This document shows positions 45,594 to 55,100 of a DNA stretch of 58,555 nt, one piece after another. The notes under the pieces were generated by a model. It searched no databases and had not been told where the DNA came from. It saw nothing but the letters and a program-made list of their open reading frames with translations. A program made the translations under genes and the position numbers. The stretch's first letter is position 1, and each line of letters begins with the position of its first letter. Location of the stretch: assembly GCA_029941865.1 (NCBI GenBank), contig JAPYTO010000013.1, positions 1 to 58,555 of the forward strand, in the 5' to 3' direction. This stretch comes from Fuerstiella sp. GTDB lineage: Bacteria; Planctomycetota; Planctomycetia; Planctomycetales; Planctomycetaceae.

Positions 45594-47078
45594 ATGGGAC
45601 TTGTCTCGGTGTACTTTCACAAACTCAATTTGTGTGCGACCGCGCTCACCCTTGTGGCGTGTTTCGGCCCCACACAGAAGGCAGACGCGGCACCGCGACT
45701 GGAAGACCTGGCCCGAAAGGTCGGTGTCCGGATTCTTGCCGATGCCACCTCCGCAAAAGACGTGCTGGAATCCACAAAGAAGTGGATCCCAAACGAAAAA
45801 ATGTCCAGCAACGCTCAGGCCCGCGCGGCATATATTCTGGACAACATGTCGCAATATCGCCGGATGCCGAGTCTTCAATATCCCATCAACCCCAACATCT
45901 ACCAATACTTGATCAATCATCCGGACATTGCCATCAGCACGTGGCGCGTCATGGGGATTTCAACATTGCAGATGTGGCAGACAGATGATTTTGGATACGA
46001 AGCAAAGGCCACGGACGGATCTACCGGGACGGCCGACATACTCTGGCGGGACGGCAATCAGTGCCTGTTTATTGTCGAAGGACGGTATCAAAGTCCACTG
46101 CTGCCTGGATCCATAGAAGCATCAGCGCTGGTCTGGCTGCAATACCGGTTTGTCAGAGCTAAAGACGGTTCGCTGATGGTCAATCAGCAGATCGAAACAT
46201 TTCTGCACTTTCCGTCCAGTGCAATCGAAGCAATCGCGAAGTTGACCTCACGGTTGACCAACTCCATTCTCGATCGCAACGTATTTGAAGTATCGCTGTA
46301 TGCTCGCATGATGACGAAAGCCGCCGAAAAGGAGCCGGAATGGATCGAGCAGCTTGCCCAACGGATGGATGGCGTACCTCCCAGGCGACGCATGGAACTG
46401 GCGTTGGTTGCTCACAACAAAAATCCCACGACAGCAGTGATGCATCCGGTCTCAAACAGCAGGGAACCTTCCGTCCCGGAGCTGCCTGCGTCGGGAGAAT
46501 TCCACGTCTTCGAAATGTCGCTGCAGCAGGTCATCACTCATGTCCCTCTGGTTCCACCTGCGGAAAGGCGTGAATTCCCCAGCGGCCAGCAGATCGGTTC
46601 AGACCACCGGAACACAGCCCGCCCGTATCAATTCATCACGCCGAACGGCGGAAAAACGATCGCTGAACAGCAGGCGCATACGCGACTGGCCGTGCAATAC
46701 GGCAGCCGGCACTCGGGGTCCAACATCAACGGAGCGCCAAACTCAAGGAATTCGGCGTCACCGAACGATCCCGACGACGGTTCCCGCGAAACCAACGTTG
46801 CTGCTCCAGTCACGCCGACACGCGCCGTGGCGACACAGTCAACGCCAATTCGCACAACAACCACGCTTCTGCGAAGTGAAAGTACGCCTGCGAAGCCAGC
46901 GGTCGAATTCCCTTCTCACGCCGTTGAGGATTCACAGACTCTGAAACCTCAGCCGCGCATGTCGTCCCCCGAGGCCGCTGTGTTGACTGATGCAGCGACA
47001 CCGACAGGAACTCCGCCGCCAGCGAATGCGGGAGAATCATCCGACGAAGGCGTGCCGCCGCCGCCGGCCGACGACTGA
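45594..47078 (+). CDS. Secreted protein of unknown function
   Basis: A 494-residue protein starting at ATG 45594 with a signal peptide (hydrophobic residues 9-24, then PTQKADAAPRL). Residues 30-290 look folded, with ADATSAKDVLESTKKWIPNE, YQYLINHPDIAISTWRVMGI and TGTADILWRDGNQCLFIVEG. The last 200 residues are Pro/Ser/Thr-rich and probably disordered. I do not recognise the family. Convergent with the ATPase gene. Confidence 0.7.
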   Translation: MGLVSVYFHKLNLCATALTLVACFGPTQKADAAPRLEDLARKVGVRILADATSAKDVLESTKKWIPNEKMSSNAQARAAYILDNMSQYRRMPSLQYPINPNIYQYLINHPDIAISTWRVMGISTLQMWQTDDFGYEAKATDGSTGTADILWRDGNQCLFIVEGRYQSPLLPGSIEASALVWLQYRFVRAKDGSLMVNQQIETFLHFPSSAIEAIAKLTSRLTNSILDRNVFEVSLYARMMTKAAEKEPEWIEQLAQRMDGVPPRRRMELALVAHNKNPTTAVMHPVSNSREPSVPELPASGEFHVFEMSLQQVITHVPLVPPAERREFPSGQQIGSDHRNTARPYQFITPNGGKTIAEQQAHTRLAVQYGSRHSGSNINGAPNSRNSASPNDPDDGSRETNVAAPVTPTRAVATQSTPIRTTTTLLRSESTPAKPAVEFPSHAVEDSQTLKPQPRMSSPEAAVLTDAATPTGTPPPANAGESSDEGVPPPPADD

Positions 47079-47161
47079 ATCGTGTCTGCATTCAGCGCCG
47101 CGCGAAATTGCCCAACCCGCGGGCTGTTCGCTGATCACTGATTTCAGGGAGACGTTCCGAA

Positions 47162-50100
47162 CTACGCAGCTGACTTCAGCGTGCGGGATTGCTGTGCCCA
47201 ACTGATCCAGTCGGTCACCTCTTCGAGACTGGGTCTCTTACCGCCCCGAATAATACGCTCTCCCTCACTGGTCTCGGAGAACGGTCCGACAAGTGCGAAC
47301 AGGTCAACCGGCCGTTTTTGCGCAAGCTGCTCAACCTCGCTGATACCACACGCAACAAGGATCTGCGAATCGATATCGCGAAGTCCGGGCACCAGGCACA
47401 CCAGGCGAGCCTGAGATTGCCACTGCATGATTGTGTCGCCCGACACACGACGATTGGCAAGACGTTCTGCCACCGAATCGGCTGTCGCAGTCAGCAGGTC
47501 GTCGACGGTATAGACTCCGACAGTCGCCAGACGTTGAGCGGTTTTGGGGCCGATGGAAGGCGCTGCGTCCACATCCGCTGATCGGTTCAGATGGAATTTC
47601 AGTTCCGGCACTCCACACTCATCGTCCTGACTTTCACCCGGAACTGTTCGATAGGACGAAGAGTGTCGGGTCATCCTTTGTCGACGCCGTTTCTGTCTCT
47701 CGTCACGCAGACGAAGAGCAGCGCTGGAAAGTCCCGGTCTCCTTTGCCGTCGAGTAATCGTTTGGTCGCCGGACAGGCTCTGCCGTCGTCGTCGAACTGC
47801 TGACGTCCCGTCAGAACTCGTTCCTGACAGCTGTCCGGCACCGGAGTCAGAAGGGGCGACGAAGAACCGGGAACGCGTACGACGTGCGTCACTGAGTGAC
47901 CGTGAGTGCTGAGACCAGCGGCACCAACTGATGGATTGCTGGCGGTCGAGCGTTCGACCGGACCTGCGATATCGTGCTCCCATCTGAGTGTTCTGAAAGG
48001 CTGCGACCGTATCGTACACGGTCTCGGGACGCATGCGGCTGAGTTCCACTGTGCTTTGAATGCCGGACGCATACAACAACTCGGCGTCGCTGCGGCGCAG
48101 CATCGGGATCTCTGTGGCGAGTTCCGCCTGCCCTCTCCACGCGCGAATCCTGTCAGAGCTGATCGAATAGCCTCGATCACGAAACTGTATCTCAATTTCT
48201 GCAACGGACAGAGTCAGCAGTTCGTCGATGTTGCTGATGCCAGACGCACGAATCGCCTCAATTTCGGCCACGGTGAGTCCGGACAGATCTTCGACTGAAC
48301 TGTCGACTTCCAGATAGAACAGCCAGTTTGTCTGTTCGCTGGGTGCCGGCGTTTCTGCGGCCGGTGGGGGCACGAATGCCGTGACTGGCACGGGCGACTC
48401 AACAGCCACGGGCGCGGACGTGGACGTGGTTTCATTCTGCTTCAGCTGCCGAATGTTTGCGTTCTTCCGTGCGAACAGATCACGAACCTCCTGCTGGCAA
48501 GTGAAAAAGATGATTTGCTGGCCATCCGCAGCCACCTCCATCAACAGGTCCGCGGTAATGGATGCTCGGTCGTCATCCGTCATGATAAAGACGTCGTCCA
48601 GCATCAGAGGCGCCCGCTCGCTGTCTTCCGCTCGATACTGAAGAAGTGCCAGTCGCAGCGCGAGAGCTACCAGATCACGGGTGCCACGACTGAGTTGGTG
48701 CAACGCCTGAAGGTCGCTCGCTTGCCGTGTGGCAGCCAGAATTGTTGTCCCGGTCGCATCTGCCGCCAGTTGATAACAGTCTCCTTCGGTCAGTCTTTCA
48801 ATATACCCGGACGCGATTTCCAGCACACCGAATTCCTGAAATTGTCCGAGTTGTTCAATGACAAGCTGCAGACTGCTTTCCGTTTGTTCCAGCACCCGCC
48901 AGCGATCATTCAGCAATTGAAGTTGGGCGTCCGTCTCAGCGATTTGCCCCTTGATTATGTCCAGATCTTCCAGGCAGCCGGATGATCGCAGCAGCGTCTG
49001 AAGCTCAATCAGACGGCTTTCGTGTTGACCGATTTCATCCGCTATTCGGCTCTCCTGACGTTCCAAATCGCCCAGCAACCGCTGCTCTCGTGCCAGTTCC
49101 GCTTCGACCTCGATGATCGAGTCGCAGGCCGGACCATGCTGTTCACTGACAGGAACAACATCCGCGCTGTGATTGAATTCTTCAGTCAAGGTATCAATCT
49201 GCCCCTGCACCACCGCACAAACGTGCTCGATGTCCTGCAGCGATCTCTGGCCAAGCAGCGATTCCAGCAAGGTCTGATGTGATGCCGCGGCGGATGCGTG
49301 CCTGGCCACGTAGTCGCAAAGCGAGAAGACTTCGCTGCGAATTTCGTCCGTGATGACCTGGCGGTCGACACTGGCCGGATTCGTATCGGCATCCGAGGAG
49401 TCCACTATGGCAGTCCCCATTCTCTGTTCCAGTCGGGTAATGATGGCACGGATCGAATCCAGCGAATCCGGACGCCGACGCGGTGCAGCAGCAACAGTCG
49501 TCAACTGCGAAACTTCACTCTGTATACAGCTGCGAATGCCTGCCCAACGCTGTTGTCGTTCGACCAGTTCGGAAATCTGATCTTCGATCGGTTGGCGATT
49601 CAGAGTGACCGTATTCTGCCGCTGTAACGCCTCAAGCAGCATTTCGAGTCGTCGGACTTCAATGCTCACATCGTGAATTCTGCGATTCAGGTCTGCCGCG
49701 GAGACTCTCAGTTGCCGCAGTTCAGCTTCTGCGTCGAAATTCTGCTGCGAGATCTCTGGCGAAACGCGTCGCATTTCCGCCAAATCGCTCGTCAACTCCT
49801 CCCGCCGACTCTGTAAAGCTGCTTTCCTGTGACGCAGTCCGCCTTCCAACCCATTGCCCTCACGTTCCCGAACCGCCTGCTTAACAGCCATTTCAGCGCG
49901 AAGGATCTCAGATGCTGTGGCAACGCCGATGTCGTCCAGACAATGTCGCGTCAACAGATCAAAACGAACAGCCTCCCGCTCACCGACGCTGAAGACCTCG
50001 CGATAGGTCGTCTCATTGGCCCATTCCGGAAGATCACTGCAGTGTACAGTGACCGGCATTCCCGTCGCGAGATCCACGGTGGAAAGTTCCGTAGAAAGCC

Positions 50101-50359
50101 CATGGCTCCGCTCGCGGGTCAGGCGTATTGATCGCCCTCGTGATTCCAGAGAAATCGCCCCGCCGAACCTTCCGTCGGCTGTGTGAAAGGCCTGATGCTC
50201 TGCCGTATAGCCAAACAACAATCCACGCAGAAAGTGAACCAATGTGGTTTTTCCGATGCCGTTGTCCCCATAGATAACGGTCAGTCCCTGGGACAGATCC
50301 CGCAGCTCTACGTTATTCAGGACTCCAAATTGCTCAACATAGATATCAAGAAAACGCAT
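47162..50359 (-). CDS. SMC/YhaN-like ATPase with two DUF4332-like modules
   Basis: A 1065-residue AAA/ABC-type ATPase of the RecF/SbcC/YhaN group. N-terminal head: Walker A GDNGIGKT (31-38). Residues 150-500 form two helical coiled-coil arms. C-terminal head: signature LSRGTRDLVALALRLALLQY (556-575), Walker B PLMLDDVF (584-591), then QQIIFFTCQQEV, where the usual H-loop His is Gln. After a Pro/Thr linker come two similar helix-hairpin-helix modules (about 695-825 and 930-1062), each ending in W-x-x-WxQxSR (SWCRWSQHSRSL; DWISWAQQSRTL), separated by an Arg-rich stretch (855-895). They resemble DUF4332 and suggest DNA binding. Its SbcD-like partner is the upstream gene. Likely role in DNA end processing or structural maintenance. 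Confidence 0.85.
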   Translation of the reverse strand: MRFLDIYVEQFGVLNNVELRDLSQGLTVIYGDNGIGKTTLVHFLRGLLFGYTAEHQAFHTADGRFGGAISLESRGRSIRLTRERSHGLSTELSTVDLATGMPVTVHCSDLPEWANETTYREVFSVGEREAVRFDLLTRHCLDDIGVATASEILRAEMAVKQAVREREGNGLEGGLRHRKAALQSRREELTSDLAEMRRVSPEISQQNFDAEAELRQLRVSAADLNRRIHDVSIEVRRLEMLLEALQRQNTVTLNRQPIEDQISELVERQQRWAGIRSCIQSEVSQLTTVAAAPRRRPDSLDSIRAIITRLEQRMGTAIVDSSDADTNPASVDRQVITDEIRSEVFSLCDYVARHASAAASHQTLLESLLGQRSLQDIEHVCAVVQGQIDTLTEEFNHSADVVPVSEQHGPACDSIIEVEAELAREQRLLGDLERQESRIADEIGQHESRLIELQTLLRSSGCLEDLDIIKGQIAETDAQLQLLNDRWRVLEQTESSLQLVIEQLGQFQEFGVLEIASGYIERLTEGDCYQLAADATGTTILAATRQASDLQALHQLSRGTRDLVALALRLALLQYRAEDSERAPLMLDDVFIMTDDDRASITADLLMEVAADGQQIIFFTCQQEVRDLFARKNANIRQLKQNETTSTSAPVAVESPVPVTAFVPPPAAETPAPSEQTNWLFYLEVDSSVEDLSGLTVAEIEAIRASGISNIDELLTLSVAEIEIQFRDRGYSISSDRIRAWRGQAELATEIPMLRRSDAELLYASGIQSTVELSRMRPETVYDTVAAFQNTQMGARYRRSGRTLDRQQSISWCRWSQHSRSLSDARRTRSRFFVAPSDSGAGQLSGTSSDGTSAVRRRRQSLSGDQTITRRQRRPGLSSAALRLRDERQKRRRQRMTRHSSSYRTVPGESQDDECGVPELKFHLNRSADVDAAPSIGPKTAQRLATVGVYTVDDLLTATADSVAERLANRRVSGDTIMQWQSQARLVCLVPGLRDIDSQILVACGISEVEQLAQKRPVDLFALVGPFSETSEGERIIRGGKRPSLEEVTDWISWAQQSRTLKSAA

Positions 50360-50475
50360 GGTACATCCCGTCTACCCGAGTGACTAAAACTTAAACTCCA
50401 GATTCAACACCATGAATCCGACGCACGGATTCCCGCCGTCGACAATACAATCAACTTAGTGCTATCCCACGACAA

Positions 50476-51585
50476 CTAGGCGGCAGACCGAAGCAGACTT
50501 AGCCCAGTCACCAAATTCCGCGAAAGACTGCACCCCTCTTTCGGGGGAATGTCCTGACCCGCGCCGCCGCTCACATCAGGATTGCTGCGACAGCCGTTTG
50601 TGACGTTGAGGTACTGCTCGACAGCAGCACCTTGTGGTGCCGTCACCTGCACGACTGAATCCTCGCTGAAGCAAATGCTTCGCGGCCAGAAGCCACGGTG
50701 CCCTCCCTGGAGGAATTGGCGCAAACGCGTTAACAGATTCAGTTCGCTCAGGTCTGCAATGCCTTTCAGATCCGTCGTCACCTTAGTGTGCAGCACCCAG
50801 TCGACAATTACGGTCTGCGTGCTGCGTCGATCCAGCGAACGGGACGTACGACTGATTTCGGCGATCAGCCCGTCAACCGTCGAAACTTCCGGAAGCGAAA
50901 GTTCTTCGGTTGCGAAACGAATAACATCTGTGGCCAGGAATGTGGACTGAATTTCACGCGTGGAAAGATCCACTTCAACAAGTATGCATCCGCAGTCGGC
51001 AGCTTCTTCCGGCCTGACCGACTGGACCGGCCCGGCGGAAAGTTTCAGACACCCGTCAGTCGCGCGACGATCTGCGTTCGCCGTTATTGATGTCCCGGGG
51101 ACCGCATGGTAAACGATACGGTTCGGGAGACTGCATTCTCGATCGTTGCCGATGGCAACAGTGAAGGACGTATCCGGGGCGGTCGTGGCAGCAACCGATT
51201 GCAGCCGGATGCCACCCCCATCCTCGTGCTGAACGCCAATGACGTCTCCCGGACGGACGATCACATCACAGACGGTGCGCAGAGCCTCGGCTGATGCGTG
51301 AGAATTCGCAGCAACGACAACCTTAATTCCGCGGCGTTGCAATGGTTCGAACTGATCGGCAAGCCAACGTGAGATGGCTTCGATATCTTCGTCAGACTGG
51401 GCCACACCGCCAGCAATCAGCAGAAAATCCGCTCGCTGAGAAATCGTCGTCTGAATGAGGTTCCTGACGGCCTGTCGCACGCTCCCGGTCGCCAACCGCC
51501 GCAGCCAGTCGGGCGAATCTGCGAGTCCGCCGACTGCCGTATCCAATCGTAGAAAGTCGGAATGAACAAACCTGACTGTGGCCAT
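50476..51585 (-). CDS. Degenerate SbcD/YhaO-like metallophosphoesterase
   Basis: A 369-residue protein from ATG 51585, preceded by GGGAGG at five bases. Length and motif order follow SbcD/YhaO exonuclease subunits, but catalytic residues are replaced. The expected H-A-A-DLHLD reads HSDFLRLD (8-15): the Asp and His metal ligands become Phe and Arg. The expected AGDLYD reads AGGVAQ (58-63), and GNHD reads NSHA (94-97). No GHxH motif is visible. The later PEEAADCGCILVEVD segment still matches the family. Being paired with the ATPase, it is probably a non-catalytic partner. A frame to 52464 adds N-terminal sequence without similarity and overlaps the sigma-factor gene. Confidence 0.8.
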   Translation of the reverse strand: MATVRFVHSDFLRLDTAVGGLADSPDWLRRLATGSVRQAVRNLIQTTISQRADFLLIAGGVAQSDEDIEAISRWLADQFEPLQRRGIKVVVAANSHASAEALRTVCDVIVRPGDVIGVQHEDGGGIRLQSVAATTAPDTSFTVAIGNDRECSLPNRIVYHAVPGTSITANADRRATDGCLKLSAGPVQSVRPEEAADCGCILVEVDLSTREIQSTFLATDVIRFATEELSLPEVSTVDGLIAEISRTSRSLDRRSTQTVIVDWVLHTKVTTDLKGIADLSELNLLTRLRQFLQGGHRGFWPRSICFSEDSVVQVTAPQGAAVEQYLNVTNGCRSNPDVSGGAGQDIPPKEGCSLSRNLVTGLSLLRSAA

Positions 51586-52091
51586 CGATGCCTCCCTGCA
51601 TTTACTGACTTGCAAGCACCCGTAGTGGTGCGCCACCCCTTCCATCCATGAGGGGGGCCTGTGCTGAACACCGCAATTTAACTGATCAGCGTAGAGTCGC
51701 CTAGGCCATCTCGGCAGTTTCCGCCGGACGTGGTTTTCGGTTTTGGAACAATTCAGTGGCAAACATGGCGTCAGCGACGAGCCAATGCGTTGCGTTCCGT
51801 CGGGGCTGCAGCCACGGGTTGCTCTTTGTTGGCCAACATTGGGGGAAATCCCCACCGGGTAAAAACCGGCTGTTTGGCGACATCCTCCGTCCTCGCCCCC
51901 CCCCTTGGCGCATGATTGGGCAAGGAGGCGGGAATGAAACAGAACGGTGGATTCGGCAAACTCGGAAAAATAAAACAGTTCCGTCGGAGACGGAACCGTT
52001 GCGAAGGTCCTGGACGCAGTGAACAGCTGCTTCTTCAGCTCTTCGCCAAGCCGTCGCGCTGATCCGCTTTCTGATGATGGATGACTGAAAA
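51586..52091. other. Divergent intergenic region between the ATPase pair and the sigma factor
   Basis: About 500 bp expected to hold both promoters. A run of nine C lies at 51896-51904, and short stems GGGGGAAATCCCC and CCGGGTAAAAACCGG near 51840-51870. No gene is supported. Confidence 0.5.
51591..51596 (-). promoter_or_regulatory. Ribosome-binding site deciding the SbcD-like start
   Basis: GGGAGG on the minus strand, five bases before ATG 51585. It argues against starting further upstream. Confidence 0.8.
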
Positions 52092-52919
52092 ATGCCGCCA
52101 ACAGCAGACTCACCCCTCGATCCTCATGGTCATGGCACGACCGAGCAGGTTTTCGACAATGGCCAAGTGACTGACATGACAACAACGACGAGACGACGCA
52201 CCGCGTACAACACAAAGCCGTCCACTGTAAGGCCGTCCGCTGCAGAGCCGTGCCGCGACGATGCCAGAGACCAACTGATACTGGACAACCTTGGCTATGT
52301 GAAGCATATCCTTGGTAAACTGCTGCATCAGCTGCCGCGTGGAGTTGATGCCGAGAATCTCGAGTCGGCCGGCGTTCTGGGTTTGATCGAAGCGGCCTCA
52401 CAGTATGACCCGAGTCGCAATGTCGAGTTCCGGACTTTTTCCTACCGGCGAATACGCGGGGCAATTCTGGATGAGTTGCGCAGGAACTGTCCGTTGTCGC
52501 AGCAGATGTTGCAGAAGATCACAATTCTCAGACAGCTGCGAAGCCAGTTTCAGGGAGCAGTCAGCGTTGAGCAATTGGCTGATGCCTCAGGAATGTCAAT
52601 CCGTGAAGTAAACGACTGCATTCAGGGCTTCCGCCTGACGCGACCGGACAGCTGGAGCGATGCTGTTCGCGTCAGCGGCCACGTCGGTGACAACGACAAT
52701 TCTGGCGAACTGGAAACTGCCGAGATGCAGCAGGTTCTTGCGGACGGCATTGAATCGCTTCCGGACAAGATGCGAATCGCCATCGCGCTGCACTACAACG
52801 AAGGGCTGAAGCTGAAGGAAGTCGGTGACGTCCTGAATCTGTCGGAATCACGCGTATCGCGAATGCTTGATGCAGCCAGAACGCGACTGCAGGAATATGC
52901 TCAACGACGAGGTTATTGA
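52092..52919 (+). CDS. fliA: RNA polymerase sigma factor, FliA/WhiG family
   Basis: A sigma-28-type factor of up to 275 residues. Region 2: NLGYVKHILGKLLHQLPRGV, ENLESAGVLGLIEAASQYDP and FRTFSYRRIRGAILDELRRN. Region 3: VSVEQLADASGMSIREVNDC. Region 4: ESLPDKMRIAIALHYNEGLK and LNLSESRVSRMLDAARTRLQ. The N-terminus is uncertain: ATG 52092 or ATG 52176 (MTTTTRRRT) could start it, neither with a strong ribosome site. FliA factors usually direct flagellar or motility genes, but planctomycete members may have other targets. Divergent from the SbcD-like/ATPase pair. Confidence 0.88.
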   Translation: MPPTADSPLDPHGHGTTEQVFDNGQVTDMTTTTRRRTAYNTKPSTVRPSAAEPCRDDARDQLILDNLGYVKHILGKLLHQLPRGVDAENLESAGVLGLIEAASQYDPSRNVEFRTFSYRRIRGAILDELRRNCPLSQQMLQKITILRQLRSQFQGAVSVEQLADASGMSIREVNDCIQGFRLTRPDSWSDAVRVSGHVGDNDNSGELETAEMQQVLADGIESLPDKMRIAIALHYNEGLKLKEVGDVLNLSESRVSRMLDAARTRLQEYAQRRGY

Positions 52920-53042
52920 TCGCCATCCTGGTGCCGGCGAGCGTGGAATACGTTCGGGTGTGCACACGGCGACCGAGTCCCGCTGACAAGAGCATTGCCC
53001 TCCCCCGCAACCGGGTGTGTGCAGTTCAATTCAGGGTGTTCT

Positions 53043-54860
53043 CTAAGCATCCGATTCCACCAGGACCAGCGGTAGAATCTCACCGGTATTCTTAATTCGA
53101 CTGTAGACCGTTTCGTTGTCCGTGTGGTATCCCAGAACTGCCCGCAACATTTCGCCCCGACGCAGACTGCGGTACAGCAGCAGCTGCAGCAGTCCGATTC
53201 GCACTCGGTAACCTGCGGCCTGCTGAGACGTCGCTACGTGCCTGTCTTCGGTCACGGTCAACCGGTTCCAGTCCGCGTCAGCGGCACGTCGATCTGGATG
53301 CCAGTCGATCACCAATGGCATTGCGACTCCGCCTGTGCTGTGAGCCTTCAACACAAGTTCAGAGCCATCCTGTTCGAAACTGCCCGCAGCGTTTTGAATG
53401 CGGTCGTCGTCCAGCCAGGTCGGCACGGCACGTAGCGAAACGCATTCGCCCTGCAGAATCAATTCCCGCGTAATTGAGTTCGTCTCCACATCAATTCCAT
53501 CAGCCAGTGAGAGACGAGTTTCAAGTTCGATCTGTGCGTCGGCGTGCGGGGTCGTAACCGTATCCGTAAGGACCGCGAAGTGTTCTTTCAACGCCAGCAT
53601 GACATGCCGAACGTGACGCACTCCGTCCGCAGATCCGGCTTCCAGTTCCGCGAATGCAACCTCCTTGTCGCTGAACCAGCACGTGCAGACCCAGTCACCG
53701 GCCGATTCACAGACCTTGCCGTCCGCGGTGATACGGTGCTTCCACCCGCCGCCAATGACCTGACTGCCCAGAGCAGAAAGCTGCATGCCGGGGATGGACT
53801 GGTCCCAGTCAATGGCCATAACGTCGGCATCAATCTGCATCGTATTTCTAAGGACGGCAGTCGTCGCCCAGTCCGATTGCCCGCTGAGATTCGCGTGCCA
53901 CTGTTTCTTGTCAGCCTTCTTTGGTTTTCGCTTAGCTCCCTTTGCCAGGGCTGCGACGAATGATCCGAGTCCTGTGTCCGCAGCCGTTTTTGTCAGCTTC
54001 ACAGCAGTTGCCAGAAGTGTGAGATCGGATGGGACGTCGGTGCGATCAGGACGACCATTTGCTGCGTCGGAGCGGAAAATGCCATCGGGGGTTGCCAGCA
54101 CGGCCAGACGATCAAGTGTTTTCAGCCAGCGCGCTGTCGTCTTTTCATTTGCCCATGACTGTTTGAACGATTTCGCCCAGCCGAGAATCCGGACGAACGG
54201 TGCCAACCACTGTCCTGCTTCCCGAGCAAGAGCAGCATCAAGCGTGCCGTCCGTATCCGTAGAGGCCCCCAGACAGTCGGCCACGGCCTTTGTCGAAACG
54301 ATCTGCCACTGCCGTGCCGATTGCTGTGACGCCAACACCAGACTCAACAGAAACGGCACTTCGGCCTGAGTGACGATGTTGGCAACCGTGGGAACCACTT
54401 CGGTTCCGTCCGCTGCGTCCGTTTCAGAGGATGGATAAAACTCAGTCGTGGATATTTGCGCCAGTCGGACAAAGACTGTGGCCAGTTGTTCGCTCGAGAA
54501 TCCATCAGGGCATCGCAGCAGCGTTTCGCCGGCAACCAGGACAAATGACGCTGACAGCGGTGACGGCTCGGCAGCGATGGTGACAAGTTGGTCGATCAGT
54601 TCGGTGCTCTGACCAAACGTTCTCATCCCGTGGCACAGTTCACGATCGACGTCTGCGGAAAATGTTCCCGCCGACCAAACGGCGACAAACGGAGCATTTC
54701 CGAATACCTTTTCGAAGCGTTTTCGGATCTTCGCATGACCTTTCAGGAAGGCCGAGTGAAACGCGTTAACATCGCCGGCTGACGCAGCCTTTTTCAAGGC
54801 GGCATCACTATTCCTGCGAAACCTTAGTTTCGTAAGAGATTGAGACACAGCATCAGACAT
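53043..54860 (-). CDS. Large conserved protein of unknown function
   Basis: A 605-residue protein from ATG 54860 (MSDAVSQSLTKLRFRRNSD). No signal peptide or membrane helix. The first 300 residues are mainly helical; after a Lys-rich linker (KGAKRKPKKADKKQ) the C-terminal 300 are beta-rich (GWKHRITADGKVCESAGDW; VRHVMLALKEHFAVLTDTV; AAGYRVRIGLLQLLLYRSLR). The beta part loosely recalls the C-terminal sheet domain of heparinase II/III-type proteins, but I would not assign that function. Convergent with the sigma-factor gene. Confidence 0.7.
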   Translation of the reverse strand: MSDAVSQSLTKLRFRRNSDAALKKAASAGDVNAFHSAFLKGHAKIRKRFEKVFGNAPFVAVWSAGTFSADVDRELCHGMRTFGQSTELIDQLVTIAAEPSPLSASFVLVAGETLLRCPDGFSSEQLATVFVRLAQISTTEFYPSSETDAADGTEVVPTVANIVTQAEVPFLLSLVLASQQSARQWQIVSTKAVADCLGASTDTDGTLDAALAREAGQWLAPFVRILGWAKSFKQSWANEKTTARWLKTLDRLAVLATPDGIFRSDAANGRPDRTDVPSDLTLLATAVKLTKTAADTGLGSFVAALAKGAKRKPKKADKKQWHANLSGQSDWATTAVLRNTMQIDADVMAIDWDQSIPGMQLSALGSQVIGGGWKHRITADGKVCESAGDWVCTCWFSDKEVAFAELEAGSADGVRHVRHVMLALKEHFAVLTDTVTTPHADAQIELETRLSLADGIDVETNSITRELILQGECVSLRAVPTWLDDDRIQNAAGSFEQDGSELVLKAHSTGGVAMPLVIDWHPDRRAADADWNRLTVTEDRHVATSQQAAGYRVRIGLLQLLLYRSLRRGEMLRAVLGYHTDNETVYSRIKNTGEILPLVLVESDA

Positions 54861-54970
54861 GTTCAGTGTTATCTCTGAATTGTTTTTCGAAATGGTCTTT
54901 ACACTCCGCGTCACGGGCGCCCGTGTTTTCGGACGAGTGTGTAGTCAAGCCCAGGAACAGGGGTTGGCCC

Positions 54971-55037
54971 GTAGCCGAACTCGCCAGAGTTTGGAGGTTT
55001 TTTGTTATGTCGTCCAAAGTCTGGCGACTTCGGCTAC
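54971..55037. repeat. GTAGC palindromic repeat, complete copy
   Basis: Starts GTAGCCGAACTCGCCAGAGT and ends GTCTGGCGACTTCGGCTAC; its reverse complement matches 1-54. Arms of about 25 bp. Confidence 0.9.
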
Positions 55038-55100
55038 CCCAAAATCAGGACTTAACCGAGCACTGGAATTGCATCCACATTAAGTTTACTAATGCTGACG

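Noticed and set aside
51586-52464. N-terminal extension of the SbcD-like gene
   Set aside because: Strong GGGAGG site fixes the start at 51585; the extension overlaps the sigma-factor gene and resembles nothing.
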